Positions 1-8,464 of a stretch of DNA of 20,907 bases are shown here, piece by piece. Every line of letters begins with the position of its first letter. Within the stretch, counting starts at the first letter, position 1. This DNA comes from an uncultured Clostridia bacterium (GTDB lineage: Bacteria > Bacillota_A > Clostridia > Christensenellales > Aristaeellaceae): assembly GCA_946613955.1 (NCBI GenBank), contig CAMOGC010000008.1:1-20907 (forward strand), given 5' to 3'. A program made the translations under genes and the position numbers. Below the pieces are notes generated by a model. That model searched no databases. It had not been told where the DNA came from and saw only the letters and a list, made by a program, of their open reading frames with translations.

Positions 1-1
1 C

Positions 2-1603
2 AAGGAAAAGCGGCCCCTGAATGCCCCGAAGAAGGGGAGAACGGCTCCGGGCCGGTCTGGAAAACCCTTTGGACAGCGCAAAAGCGTTGGCGGAAGGCCC
101 GCGGGGGAAAGGAAGCCCTTCGGCCGGCCGGCGGCGGAAGGCGGAAAGCCTGTCGGGGAGCGGAAACCCTTCGGACCAGGGCGGCATGAGGGCGGAAGAC
201 CGGGCGTTCCGGGGCGGAAAGGCCCCTTCGGCCGGCCAGCGCCAAAGAAAGCGCCGGAGATGGAGGGCCTGGCGGCCCGGCGGGCGGCGCTGAAGGTGCT
301 GCGGGAAGTAACGGAGGAAGGCGCCTACGCTTCCCTGAGTCTGGATCGCGCGCTGACCGGAAGCGGCATGAGCGGGGCGGACCGGCGGCTGGTTTCCCGG
401 CTGGTTTACGATACCCTGGACCGGCTGATCTGGCTGGATCATATGCTCAGCCAGGTCATGGCCAGGGAGGATACGGATATCAAGCTGAAGAACATCCTGC
501 GGCTGGGCGCCTGCCAGATTCTGCTGGAGGATCGGATTCCCGAAAGCGCGGCCACCAATACCTGCGTTCAGCTTTGCGTGGAGCTGGGCATGGAGGGGCT
601 CAAGGGCGTGTGCAACGGCATTTTGCGCAGTCTGGTCCGGAAGAAGGAAGAGCTGACCCTGCCGGATCCCGAAACGGAGCCCGACAAAGCCTTTGCCGTC
701 CGCCACAGCGTTCCCGAATGGCTCGGCCGGCGCCTGCGGGCGGACTGGGGCGAGGAAAAGGCCGGGAGGCTGGCGTCCTTTCGGACGGAGGAGGCGGTTA
801 CCATCCGCCGGAACCTTCTGAAAACCACGGACGCGGAGATGGACGCGCTGCTGGAAAAAAAGATCTGGGGCAGGAGCCCCTCTCCCCTGCCGGATGCCCG
901 CCGGATTACGGGCGCCATGGATCTGGCCCGGGACGCGGACTTCCTGGCCGGCCGCTTTTCCATCCAGAGCGAGAGCAGCATGATGGCCTGCCTGGCGATG
1001 GACGTCCGGAGGGGAATGCAGGTGCTGGACTGCTGCGCCGCCCCGGGCGGAAAGACATGCTATCTGGCCGAGATCATGGGAGACACGGGACGAATTCAGG
1101 CGTGGGACATTCATCCCCATCGCGTGGCTCTGATCCAGGCCCAGGCGAAACGGCTGGGGCTGGAGAACATCCGGCCCATCGTCCGGGACGCGACGAAGGG
1201 CAAGGAGGATCTGGAAGGCCGGATGGATGCGGTGCTGCTCGACGCGCCCTGCAGCGGGCTGGGGGTCATGGCCTCCAAGCCGGATATCAAGCTGCGGGTG
1301 ACGGAAGAGGGCCTGAAGGAGCTGATGGAGACGCAAAGGCGGCTGCTGGACACCGCGGCCACCTTCGTGAAGCCCGGCGGCGTTCTGGTCTATTCCACCT
1401 GCTCCATCCTGCGGGACGAAAACGAAAACCAGATCAGGGCCTTCCTGGAGCGGAGGCCGGACTTTGAGACGGAATCCCTGCCGAAAACGATTCCGGAGGC
1501 TTTCCGGCGGCATGAGGGCGTTGGCCTGCAGCTGACCGAGGAAGAGGACGGGGTGGAAGGCTTCTATATTTGCCGGATGCGGCGGAAGGAAATGACGGAA
1601 TGA
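2..1603 (+). CDS. rsmB: 16S rRNA (cytosine-967-C5)-methyltransferase RsmB, 5' end beyond window
   Basis: RsmB methylates C967 of 16S rRNA using S-adenosylmethionine. Numbering from the ATG at 260, residues 1-140 form the NusB-like RNA-binding domain and the rest is the Rossmann methyltransferase. Visible motifs are the SAM loop DCCAAPGGKT (257-266), DAPCSGLG with C331, and STCSI with C381; C381 is the expected nucleophile and C331 the release cysteine. The frame has no stop from base 2 to base 260, and this part encodes a Lys/Arg/Gly/Pro-rich tail with four PFG motifs. The ATG at 260 has its GGAG almost touching it, which is a poor spacing, so I infer that the true start lies upstream of the window. 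If 260 is the start the protein is 447 residues, a normal family length. The stop overlaps the rlmN start by 4 bases. Confidence 0.93.
   Translation, partial: KEKRPLNAPKKGRTAPGRSGKPFGQRKSVGGRPAGERKPFGRPAAEGGKPVGERKPFGPGRHEGGRPGVPGRKGPFGRPAPKKAPEMEGLAARRAALKVLREVTEEGAYASLSLDRALTGSGMSGADRRLVSRLVYDTLDRLIWLDHMLSQVMAREDTDIKLKNILRLGACQILLEDRIPESAATNTCVQLCVELGMEGLKGVCNGILRSLVRKKEELTLPDPETEPDKAFAVRHSVPEWLGRRLRADWGEEKAGRLASFRTEEAVTIRRNLLKTTDAEMDALLEKKIWGRSPSPLPDARRITGAMDLARDADFLAGRFSIQSESSMMACLAMDVRRGMQVLDCCAAPGGKTCYLAEIMGDTGRIQAWDIHPHRVALIQAQAKRLGLENIRPIVRDATKGKEDLEGRMDAVLLDAPCSGLGVMASKPDIKLRVTEEGLKELMETQRRLLDTAATFVKPGGVLVYSTCSILRDENENQIRAFLERRPDFETESLPKTIPEAFRRHEGVGLQLTEEEDGVEGFYICRMRRKEMTE
53..238 (+). 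repeat. In-frame degenerate repeats encoding KPFG motifs
   Basis: Read in the rsmB frame, four degenerate units of about nine codons recur. Their cores are SGKPFGQR (from 56), GERKPFGRP (from 104), GERKPFGPG (from 155) and GRKGPFGRP (from 212). The DNA shows the matching repeat around CCCTTCGG. Basic Gly/Pro-rich tails of this kind are common appendages on RNA-binding proteins, so I read it as an RNA-binding extension of RsmB. The alternative is untranslated low-complexity spacer DNA. A second frame is also open here from 21 to 293 but shows no comparable repeated peptide. Confidence 0.6.
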
Positions 1604-2697
1604 CGGAACTTGCGGGCCTGTTTCCCGAGGAAATGTCGGCGTGGGCCAAAGAGGAAGGCCTGCCGGCCTTTCGGGGAAAACAGATCTTCCAGTGGATCCA
1701 CCGCGGGGCGGATTTTGACGAGATGACCAATCTGCCCGGGGCGCTGCGGGAAAGCCTGAAGGAAAAGGCGGTGGCGCAGCCGGTCCGGATCGAGCTCACC
1801 CGGATCAGCAGCCTGGACGGGACGGTGAAGTTCCTGTTCGGCCTGCGGGACGGCAACTGCGTCGAGGGCGTCCTGATGAAATACCATTACGGATGGAGTC
1901 TGTGCGTATCGACGCAGGTGGGCTGCCGGATGGGATGCCGCTTCTGCGCGTCCACGCTGGAGGGACGGATCCGGAACCTGACCGCGGGGGAGATGCTCGG
2001 GGAAGTGCTGGCGGCCAACCGCTATCTGCGGGAAACGCCGACGGCTGGACTCCGGCCGGGAGATACGCCGGCGGCCATGGGGGAGGAAACGCCCCGGAAG
2101 GTCAGCCATATCGTCCTGATGGGCAGCGGCGAACCGTTGGAGAACTATGATGAAACCATGCGCTTTCTCCGGCTGCTGCGGGAGGAGGAGGGGCTGGGCA
2201 TGAGTCCCAGGAACATCAGCCTGTCGACCTGCGGCCTGGTGCCGGAGATGCGGAGGCTGGCGGAGGAGGGCCTGCCGGTGACCCTGTGCGTTTCCCTCCA
2301 CGCGCCCAACGACGCCATCCGGAAAAAGCTGATGCCCATCGCCAACCGCTACTCCATGGCCGAAATCCTGGAGGCCTGCCGGTATTATCTGGAGAAGACC
2401 GGGCGCCGGGTCATTTTTGAGTACGCGCTGGTGGAGGGAGTGAACAGTTCCCCGGAGGACGCGGAGGAGCTGGCGGAAAGGCTCCGGGGGCTGCAATGCC
2501 ATGTGAATCTGATCCCGCTGAACGCCGTGGCGGAGCGGGATCTGAAAGGCGTTACAGAGAAGACGGTTCAGCGCTTTCTTCATACGCTGGAAGCGAAACG
2601 AATTTCCGCCACGCGCCGGCGGGAAATGGGCGATGATATCGAAGGCGCCTGCGGGCAATTGAGGAGAAAAAGCCATGCGGAAATTCAAACTGACTGA
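1600..2697 (+). CDS. rlmN: Dual-specificity 23S rRNA/tRNA adenine-C2 methyltransferase RlmN
   Basis: This radical-SAM enzyme methylates A2503 of 23S rRNA and A37 of some tRNAs. The protein has 365 residues, normal for the family. The CxxxCxxC iron-sulfur motif is CRMGCRFC with C109, C113 and C116. MGSGEPLENYD (174-184) corresponds to the SAM-binding GEP motif. The C-terminal CGQL with C351 is the cysteine that carries the methyl intermediate. Residues about 146-166 form a Gly/Pro-rich loop that looks longer than usual. The ATG at 1600 overlaps the rsmB stop in an ATGA arrangement; a longer in-frame reading from 1570 would lie inside rsmB and adds nothing conserved. Both neighbours upstream modify ribosomal RNA. 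Confidence 0.97.
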   Translation: MTELAGLFPEEMSAWAKEEGLPAFRGKQIFQWIHRGADFDEMTNLPGALRESLKEKAVAQPVRIELTRISSLDGTVKFLFGLRDGNCVEGVLMKYHYGWSLCVSTQVGCRMGCRFCASTLEGRIRNLTAGEMLGEVLAANRYLRETPTAGLRPGDTPAAMGEETPRKVSHIVLMGSGEPLENYDETMRFLRLLREEEGLGMSPRNISLSTCGLVPEMRRLAEEGLPVTLCVSLHAPNDAIRKKLMPIANRYSMAEILEACRYYLEKTGRRVIFEYALVEGVNSSPEDAEELAERLRGLQCHVNLIPLNAVAERDLKGVTEKTVQRFLHTLEAKRISATRRREMGDDIEGACGQLRRKSHAEIQTD

Positions 2698-3529
2698 GAA
2701 AGCCGCCCGGCGGATGCGGGGACTTACGGAAACCTCCCGGACGGAAAAAAAGCCGGAGGGGACGGAAAAGGAATCCCCCCGGGAGACGGAGCAGCCGTCC
2801 CGCCGCCTGAAGGTGACCAGCAGGACGGATGTGGGCCTGGTCCGGAAGAACAATCAGGACGCGGTCATCCTTGGCGGAGAGCTGTTCGGAATCGCCGACG
2901 GCATGGGCGGGCACAACGGGGGAGAAACAGCCTCCGCGGGGGCCCGGGAAGGCATGCTGCGGGAAACCCGGGGGCAGAAACCGACGGAGAAAAACCTGGA
3001 GGAGGCCATCCGCAAGGTCAATCTGGCCCTGTGGGACCGATCCCGGGAGGAGGAAGGCCTCAGCGGCATGGGCACCACCCTGACGGTGCTCTGGCCGGCG
3101 GAGGATCGGATGCTGATCGGTCACGTGGGGGACAGCCGGGCCTATCTGCTCCGGGACGGGAAGCTCCGCCAGGTGACGCGGGATCATTCCATGGTGGCCG
3201 ACATGGTGCGGCGGGGGCTGCTGACGGAGGAACAGGCGGCCTGCCATCCCATGCGCAATTATATTACCCGGGCGGTGGGCACGGAGGAAACCGTTCAGGC
3301 GGATGTGCTGGCGTTTGAACGCCAGCGCGGCGACCGATGGCTGGTGTGCTCCGATGGGCTGCACGGCCTGGTCGAAAAGCAACGCCTCCAGGAGCTGATG
3401 GCCATGGCGGATCCGGAAGAGGCTGCGGACCAGATGGTGCGGGAAGCGCTGGACCGAGGCGGACGGGATAACATTTCCCTCGTGCTGGCCGTGGATGAGG
3501 AGGCCCGGGCAGAGGAGGCGGCGGAATGA
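2675..3529 (+). CDS. stp: PP2C-type Ser/Thr protein phosphatase (Stp/PrpC)
   Basis: This metal-dependent phosphatase removes phosphate from substrates of the adjacent PASTA kinase and from the kinase itself. The PP2C domain begins near residue 45. Motifs in order are RKNNQD (57-62), the metal-binding DGMGGHNGG (75-83), GMGTTL, GHVGDSRAYLLRDG, DHSMV, NYITRAVGT, LVCSDGL and GGRDN with D265. Metal-binding aspartates are all present, so the enzyme should be active. There is a charged tail of about 43 residues in front of the domain, which brings the length to 284 against roughly 245 for typical relatives. The start is supported by GGAG about nine bases upstream and overlaps rlmN by 23 bases. It overlaps prkC by 4 bases. 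Confidence 0.95.
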   Translation: MRKFKLTEKAARRMRGLTETSRTEKKPEGTEKESPRETEQPSRRLKVTSRTDVGLVRKNNQDAVILGGELFGIADGMGGHNGGETASAGAREGMLRETRGQKPTEKNLEEAIRKVNLALWDRSREEEGLSGMGTTLTVLWPAEDRMLIGHVGDSRAYLLRDGKLRQVTRDHSMVADMVRRGLLTEEQAACHPMRNYITRAVGTEETVQADVLAFERQRGDRWLVCSDGLHGLVEKQRLQELMAMADPEEAADQMVREALDRGGRDNISLVLAVDEEARAEEAAE

Positions 3530-5415
3530 ACGAGAAAATTCTCGCCGACCGCTACCGGCTGACGGAACAGATCGGCATGGGCGGCATGGCCATCGTCTAT
3601 AAGGCGGTGGATCTGAGAACGGGACACAACGTGGCGGTCAAGGTGCTGCGCCCCGAATTCAGCGAGGACGCGGAATTTGTCGGGCGCTTCCAGCGGGAGG
3701 CGGAAGCCGCCAGCAAAATGACCCATCACAATATCGTGAACCTCCTGGACGTTGGCATGGACGGGGAAAACCGGTATCTGGTGATGGAATACGTTCAGGG
3801 GAAAACCCTCAAGGAGGTCATCCAGGAGCGGGGAAGGCTGTCCGCGCCGCTGGCCTGCCAGATTACCATCCGGATCCTCAGCGCCCTGGAGCACGCCCAC
3901 CGCAACGGCATCGTGCACCGGGATATCAAGCCGCAGAACATTCTCGTCCACGCGGACGGGCATATCAAGGTCAGCGATTTCGGCATCGCCCGCATCGCGG
4001 ACAGCTCCACCCTGACCCGGGGAGACATGGTCATGGGTTCGGTGCATTATTTTTCGCCGGAGCAGGCCCGGGGCGAGGTGGCCAGCGCGGCCAGCGACAT
4101 TTATTCGACAGGCGTCGTGCTGTATGAAATGCTGACGGGACGAGTGCCCTTCGATGGGGAAAACCCCGTGGCTGTGGCCATGCAGCATCTTCACGCCCAG
4201 CCGGCGCCGATCCGGCAGATGGCGCCGGAGACGCCGCCGGCGGTGGTTCAGGTATGCATGCGGGCCATGGAGAAAAACCCGGCTCAGCGGTATCAGAGCG
4301 CCCGGGACATGGCGGCGGATCTTCGCCTGGCCATGGAAGGGCGGGTCGAACGGACCCCCGGAGCCGATGCGGCCCCTGTCGTTCGTCAGCCCCGGCCCCA
4401 TGTAACCGACGAGCGGGGACTGACGGAAAGCGGCCGCCTTCGCCGGATGGCCAAAAGGGATCAGCGGCTGCGGATTCTGTGGGCGGCCGTTTCCGTGGTG
4501 GTGGCGCTGGCCGTGGTTACGGGGCTGTTTTTCGGCATCCGAACGCTGCTCAGCCGTTACGCCACCACAGCGGTGATTCCCAGCGTGATCGGGGACGATC
4601 TGCCCACCGCCCGGAAAAAGATGGAAGACGCGGGCCTGCAGATTCAGACCAAGGAGGTTTCCAGCGATGAATACGCCGCCGGCGTGATTCTGATGCAGGT
4701 GCCCGAGGCGGGGGAAACCGTCCAGAAGGGGCGGGACGCGGTTCAGCTTCTGATTTCCACCGGATCCAGAAAGCAGGAGATGCCCGCGCTGACCGGATCC
4801 ACCTATGGAGACGCGGTCAGCCTGCTGAAAAGCATGGGGATTTCCAGCATTACCACGGAAAAGGCCGTCAGCGGAGAATACGCGCCCGATATCGTGATCG
4901 GCTGCGAACCTGCGTCCGGAACCCTGATCGATAAGGACACGGCCGTGACCCTGACGGTTTGCGGCGGGGAGGCCGTGGTGCCCGATCTGCGGGGCATGGT
5001 GCTGGATGAAGCGGAGCGGATGGTTACGGAGAAGCAGCTGACCCTGAACGGAACCCTGAGCTTTGTGGACACGGAGGATACGGAACTTCACGGCAAAATC
5101 GCCTCCCAGTCCCTGGAGCCGGACAGCCGGGTCGTGCTTCAGTCGCCCATCGCCGTCAACGTTTATCGATGCGCGAGCAAGGTCAACAGCAGGGAAATTG
5201 AGGTAACCGTTCCGGAGAAGGAAACGGACGTCACCGTCCGGGTCACGATCCAGGCGGAAGGTTCCACCATGGAATGGAACGCCGTCTCCTATGTCTGCGC
5301 GAAGGACAAGGGACGGGTGCAGAAGGTCACGCTTCAGTTCCCGGACGGGAGAAATTATATCTGCTCCGTATATGTGGACGGGGTTCGGACCCAGCGAGTG
5401 GGCGCGGAGGAATGA
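3526..5415 (+). CDS. prkC: PASTA-domain Ser/Thr protein kinase PrkC/Stk1
   Basis: A membrane kinase that in Firmicutes senses muropeptides or lipid II and controls cell-wall growth, division and spore germination. The kinase domain is residues 8-270: Gly loop GMGGMAIVY (17-25), Lys39, catalytic HRDIKPQN (131-138), DFG (151-153) and the activation segment ending SPEQARG. A basic juxtamembrane stretch leads to one membrane helix (about 317-339). Three extracellular PASTA repeats follow (about 349-412, 417-480 and 482-548), then a C-terminal beta-rich segment of about 80 residues with two cysteines. All catalytic residues are present. AGGAGG lies seven bases before the ATG, which overlaps the phosphatase stop. 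Kinase and phosphatase as adjacent coupled genes is the usual arrangement. Confidence 0.97.
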   Translation: MNEKILADRYRLTEQIGMGGMAIVYKAVDLRTGHNVAVKVLRPEFSEDAEFVGRFQREAEAASKMTHHNIVNLLDVGMDGENRYLVMEYVQGKTLKEVIQERGRLSAPLACQITIRILSALEHAHRNGIVHRDIKPQNILVHADGHIKVSDFGIARIADSSTLTRGDMVMGSVHYFSPEQARGEVASAASDIYSTGVVLYEMLTGRVPFDGENPVAVAMQHLHAQPAPIRQMAPETPPAVVQVCMRAMEKNPAQRYQSARDMAADLRLAMEGRVERTPGADAAPVVRQPRPHVTDERGLTESGRLRRMAKRDQRLRILWAAVSVVVALAVVTGLFFGIRTLLSRYATTAVIPSVIGDDLPTARKKMEDAGLQIQTKEVSSDEYAAGVILMQVPEAGETVQKGRDAVQLLISTGSRKQEMPALTGSTYGDAVSLLKSMGISSITTEKAVSGEYAPDIVIGCEPASGTLIDKDTAVTLTVCGGEAVVPDLRGMVLDEAERMVTEKQLTLNGTLSFVDTEDTELHGKIASQSLEPDSRVVLQSPIAVNVYRCASKVNSREIEVTVPEKETDVTVRVTIQAEGSTMEWNAVSYVCAKDKGRVQKVTLQFPDGRNYICSVYVDGVRTQRVGAEE

Positions 5416-6329
5416 TGGCGGAGGATACAAAGAGGACAGAGGAGACGCGCTTTCTCCGGGGAACGATTCTTCAGGGCGTGGGCGGGTTTTACACCGTCGC
5501 CGGGGACAACGGGAATACCTTCACGCTGCGGGCCAAGAAAAAGTTCCGCCGGGAAAAAATATCGCCCCTGCCCGGAGATCGGATTCTGTTTTCTCCCGGA
5601 GAGGGGGAGGAACACGGGTGGATCGAGGAGATTCTGCCCCGGAAAACCGAATGCCTGCGGCCGCCGGTGGCCAACGTGGAAACGCTGGTCCTCGTTCTGG
5701 CGCCGGAGCCGGCGCCGGATCTGCTGCTGACGGACAAGCTGCTGGCCCGGGCTTTCGCTCAGGGAATGAAGGTCATGCTGGCCGTCAACAAAACGGATCT
5801 TTCCCAGGAGCTTGCCCCGGAGCTGGCCGGACAGTACGCGCCGGCGGGAGTACCGGTCTTTCCGGTCTGCGCCGCGAAGGGAGAGGGCCTGGAGCGGCTG
5901 AAGGCGGCCATGGCGGGAAGCCTCTGCTGCCTGACCGGGCAGAGCGGAGCGGGAAAAAGCACGCTTCTCAACGCCCTGCTGGGGCTTGAACTGGAAACCG
6001 GGGAGATCTCCCGCAAAATCGCCCGGGGGAAAAACACCACCCGGCACGTGGCGCTGATCCGGAAAGACGGTCTGCAGGTGATGGACACGGCGGGCTTCAG
6101 CCTGCTGGAGGCGGAAAGGGACCTGGCGCCGGAAAAACTGAAGGAACGCTACCCGGAATTCCTGCCCTTTGAGGGAAAATGCCGCTTCCGGGAATGCCTG
6201 CATGACCGGGAACCGGGATGCGCCGTGGCGGAGGCCGCCCGGCGGGGAGAGGTGCATCCGGAAAGATGGCGGCGGTATCGGGAACTGCTTTCGGAAACCA
6301 GGGAGAACTGGAGGGAAAGGTATGATTAA
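5412..6329 (+). CDS. rsgA: Ribosome small-subunit-dependent GTPase RsgA
   Basis: RsgA is a circularly permuted GTPase that checks late 30S maturation. An N-terminal OB fold (about 12-85) precedes the GTPase motifs in the permuted order G4 NKTD (126-129), G1 GQSGAGKST (176-184), G3 DTAGF (225-229). The C-terminal zinc module is C257, C262, H264 and C270. Two ATGs stand in tandem at 5412 and 5415 next to GGAGGA. The first overlaps the prkC stop; the second has slightly better spacing, so the first residue is uncertain. The 305-residue length is normal. In Bacillus the same gene follows prkC, which supports one shared operon. Confidence 0.96.
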   Translation: MMAEDTKRTEETRFLRGTILQGVGGFYTVAGDNGNTFTLRAKKKFRREKISPLPGDRILFSPGEGEEHGWIEEILPRKTECLRPPVANVETLVLVLAPEPAPDLLLTDKLLARAFAQGMKVMLAVNKTDLSQELAPELAGQYAPAGVPVFPVCAAKGEGLERLKAAMAGSLCCLTGQSGAGKSTLLNALLGLELETGEISRKIARGKNTTRHVALIRKDGLQVMDTAGFSLLEAERDLAPEKLKERYPEFLPFEGKCRFRECLHDREPGCAVAEAARRGEVHPERWRRYRELLSETRENWRERYD

Positions 6330-6960
6330 AATAGCGCCGAGCATTCTGGCGGCGGATCCGCTGAATCTGGAGCGGGACGCGGGAAAGATGACGGAGGCGG
6401 GATGCGACTGGCTTCATGTGGACGTGATGGACGCCCATTTTGTGCCGAATCTGGCCTATACCCCGGCGGTGGTCCGGCGGCTGAAGGCCATCACGGATGT
6501 TCCCCTGGACGTGCATCTGATGATGGACGAGCCGGCGAAATATCTGGACGCATTCCTGGAGGCGGGAGCGGATGTGCTGACCATTCACCAGGAGGCCGGA
6601 GGCGACCTTTCCGGCATGCTGCGGAGCATCCGGAAGCGCGGCGCGAAGGCCGGCCTGGCGCTGAAACCCGGAACCCCGGTTGAACGGGCGATGCCCTTTC
6701 TGGAGGAGGCGGATCTGATCCTGACGATGACGGTGGAACCCGGCTTCGGCGGACAGAAGCTGAACCCGGCGGTGCTGCCGAAGATCGCCGCCCTGCGGCA
6801 GGCGGGATACGGGGGCGAAATCGAGGCGGACGGCGGTATTACCGCGGAGAACCTGGGGGAATTGATCCGCCAGGGGCTCAGCGTCGCGGTGATGGGAACG
6901 GCCCTGTACCGGGCGGAAAATCCCGGGGAGATGATGGCCGCCCTTCACCGGATGGGGTAA
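6322..6960 (+). CDS. rpe: Ribulose-phosphate 3-epimerase
   Basis: Rpe interconverts ribulose 5-phosphate and xylulose 5-phosphate in the pentose phosphate pathway. The 212-residue TIM barrel is complete. APSILAAD (5-12) opens the fold. The metal ligands H32 and D34 (LHVDVMD), H65 (DVHLMM) and D170 (EADGGI) are present, and D34 and D170 are the catalytic acids. MTVEPGFGGQ (136-145) is the phosphate-side loop. GGAGGG stands six bases before the ATG, and the start overlaps rsgA by 8 bases. The thiamine pyrophosphokinase gene that often follows rpe in Firmicutes is not here; mnmE follows instead after 41 bases. Confidence 0.96.
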   Translation: MIKIAPSILAADPLNLERDAGKMTEAGCDWLHVDVMDAHFVPNLAYTPAVVRRLKAITDVPLDVHLMMDEPAKYLDAFLEAGADVLTIHQEAGGDLSGMLRSIRKRGAKAGLALKPGTPVERAMPFLEEADLILTMTVEPGFGGQKLNPAVLPKIAALRQAGYGGEIEADGGITAENLGELIRQGLSVAVMGTALYRAENPGEMMAALHRMG

Positions 6961-7001
6961 GGGCTGAAAAAGGCCAGGATGAAGCGCCGGAAGGAATCAA
7001 G

Positions 7002-8333
7002 ATGAACAACGATACAATCGCGGCCCAGGCCACGCCGCCGGGCGAGGGCGGCATCGGTATCCTGCGGATCAGCGGTCCGGAGGCGGAGCGGATCCTGCGG
7101 GAGGTGTTCCGCCCCGCCGGGAAACCCGGAGCATGGGAAGACCATCGGATGACCTACGGATACGTCATGGACGGGGAGGAAACCCTGGACGAGGGCATGG
7201 CCGTTCTGATGCGGGGGCCCCGGAGCTATACCCGGGAGGATGTGGCGGAGATCCAGCTCCACGGGGGCAGCTTCCTGCTCCGGCGGGCGCTGGAAAGCTG
7301 CCTGCGCCGCGGCGCGCGGCTGGCGGAGCCGGGGGAGTTTACGAGAAGAGCCTTCCTGAACGGCCGGATCGATCTGAGCCGGGCGGAGGCGGTCATGAGC
7401 CTGATTTCCGCCCGGGGGGAGCAGGCCCGGAAGGCCGCGCTCCGGGAAATGCAGGGGGGCGTGACCTCCTTTGTCCGGGAGGCCGCGGATCAGCTCTATG
7501 TCCTCCAGGCCGGACTGGCGGCCTGCGTGGACTATCCGGAGGAAATCTCCGAGGAGGAAGGCGCGGCGGAGATGATTCCCCGGCTGGAAAAGCTGATTGA
7601 AACCCTGGAAAGCGCGATCCAGGAGCGGAGCTCCCGGCTGATCCGGGACGGGCTGCGGGTCGCGCTGGCGGGGAGGCCCAACGTTGGGAAAAGCAGCCTG
7701 CTCAACGCCCTTCTCGGGGAGGAAAAGGCCATCGTGACCGCCATCCCCGGAACCACCCGGGATCTGGTGAGCGGCGAAATGACCCTGGACGGGGTGCGGG
7801 TGATCCTGACGGACACCGCCGGCGTGCGGGAAACCGGGGACCCGGTCGAGCAGCTGGGGGTCGCCCGAAGCCGGAAGGCCATGGCCGAGGCGGACGCGGT
7901 GCTGCTGGTGCTGGACGCCTCCGAAACCCTGACGGCGGAGGAGCGGGAAATGATGGAAAGCCTGCCGGAAAGCGCCGCGATCCTGGTAAACAAAAGCGAT
8001 TTGCCGGAAAAGCTGAGACTGCCGGAAACGAAACACACGGTTCTGACCTGTTCCGCGACGCATCCGGAAAGCCTGGGCCCGGTCCGGGATTATCTGCGGT
8101 CCCTGACCGCCCTGTCGGACCGGATGGTCATGACCAGTCCCCGCCAGATGGACGCCCTGTCCCGGGCGATCGGATATCTGCGGTCGGCGCTGGAAACGGC
8201 GAGGACATTGCCGCCGGATCTGGCGGCCACGGATTTGCAGGCGGCGCAGGAAGCTCTGGGGGAAATCACGGGCGACCGGGCGGATGAAAAGCTGCTGGAC
8301 GCGGTTTTTTCCCGGTTCTGCGTAGGAAAATAG
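7002..8333 (+). CDS. mnmE: tRNA uridine-5-carboxymethylaminomethyl modification GTPase MnmE
   Basis: MnmE works with MnmG to install cmnm5U at the wobble position of certain tRNAs. The N-terminal folate-binding domain (1-118) begins with DTIAAQATPPGEGGIGILRISG. GTPase motifs are GRPNVGKSS (224-232), TTRD (251-254), DTAG (271-274) and NKSD (330-333). The protein ends with FCVGK, the conserved CxGK tail whose cysteine is needed for modification. The 443 residues are full length. AAGGA lies six bases before the ATG. The partner gene mnmG is not in the window, although the two are neighbours in many bacteria. rsmG, another common neighbour, is found about 2.9 kb downstream. Confidence 0.97.
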   Translation: MNNDTIAAQATPPGEGGIGILRISGPEAERILREVFRPAGKPGAWEDHRMTYGYVMDGEETLDEGMAVLMRGPRSYTREDVAEIQLHGGSFLLRRALESCLRRGARLAEPGEFTRRAFLNGRIDLSRAEAVMSLISARGEQARKAALREMQGGVTSFVREAADQLYVLQAGLAACVDYPEEISEEEGAAEMIPRLEKLIETLESAIQERSSRLIRDGLRVALAGRPNVGKSSLLNALLGEEKAIVTAIPGTTRDLVSGEMTLDGVRVILTDTAGVRETGDPVEQLGVARSRKAMAEADAVLLVLDASETLTAEEREMMESLPESAAILVNKSDLPEKLRLPETKHTVLTCSATHPESLGPVRDYLRSLTALSDRMVMTSPRQMDALSRAIGYLRSALETARTLPPDLAATDLQAAQEALGEITGDRADEKLLDAVFSRFCVGK

Positions 8334-8410
8334 GAAGAAACACGAAAAAGGAAACGAATCAGCGGCTGCCGGGGAAAGGGTTCCGGTGCTGCTTCGCACG
8401 CTGACGATGG

Positions 8411-8432
8411 TGACGCCGAAGAAAGGGCGTCA
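8411..8432 (+). other. Stem-loop in the mnmE to dehydrogenase spacer
   Basis: TGACGCC (8411-8417) pairs with GGCGTCA (8426-8432) around a seven-base loop. With a three-base bulge the stem can extend outward on both sides. No T run follows, so it is not a classical terminator. It could be an RNA processing or stabilising structure in the 131-base gap. I see no gene in that gap. Confidence 0.4.
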
Positions 8433-8464
8433 TCGCCGCGGCGGGAACCGCCGGACAGGAGATC

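Noticed and set aside
21..293. A separate 90-codon plus-strand gene at the left edge
   Set aside because: It overlaps the rsmB frame, is low-complexity and Arg-rich, has no conserved pattern, and the repeated KPFG peptide appears only in the rsmB frame.
3295..5430. A 711-codon open frame on the minus strand opposite prkC and the end of stp
   Set aside because: It is fully antisense to genes with complete motifs. Its protein is rich in His, Arg, Gly and Pro with no domain, which is what GC-rich third positions produce on the opposite strand.
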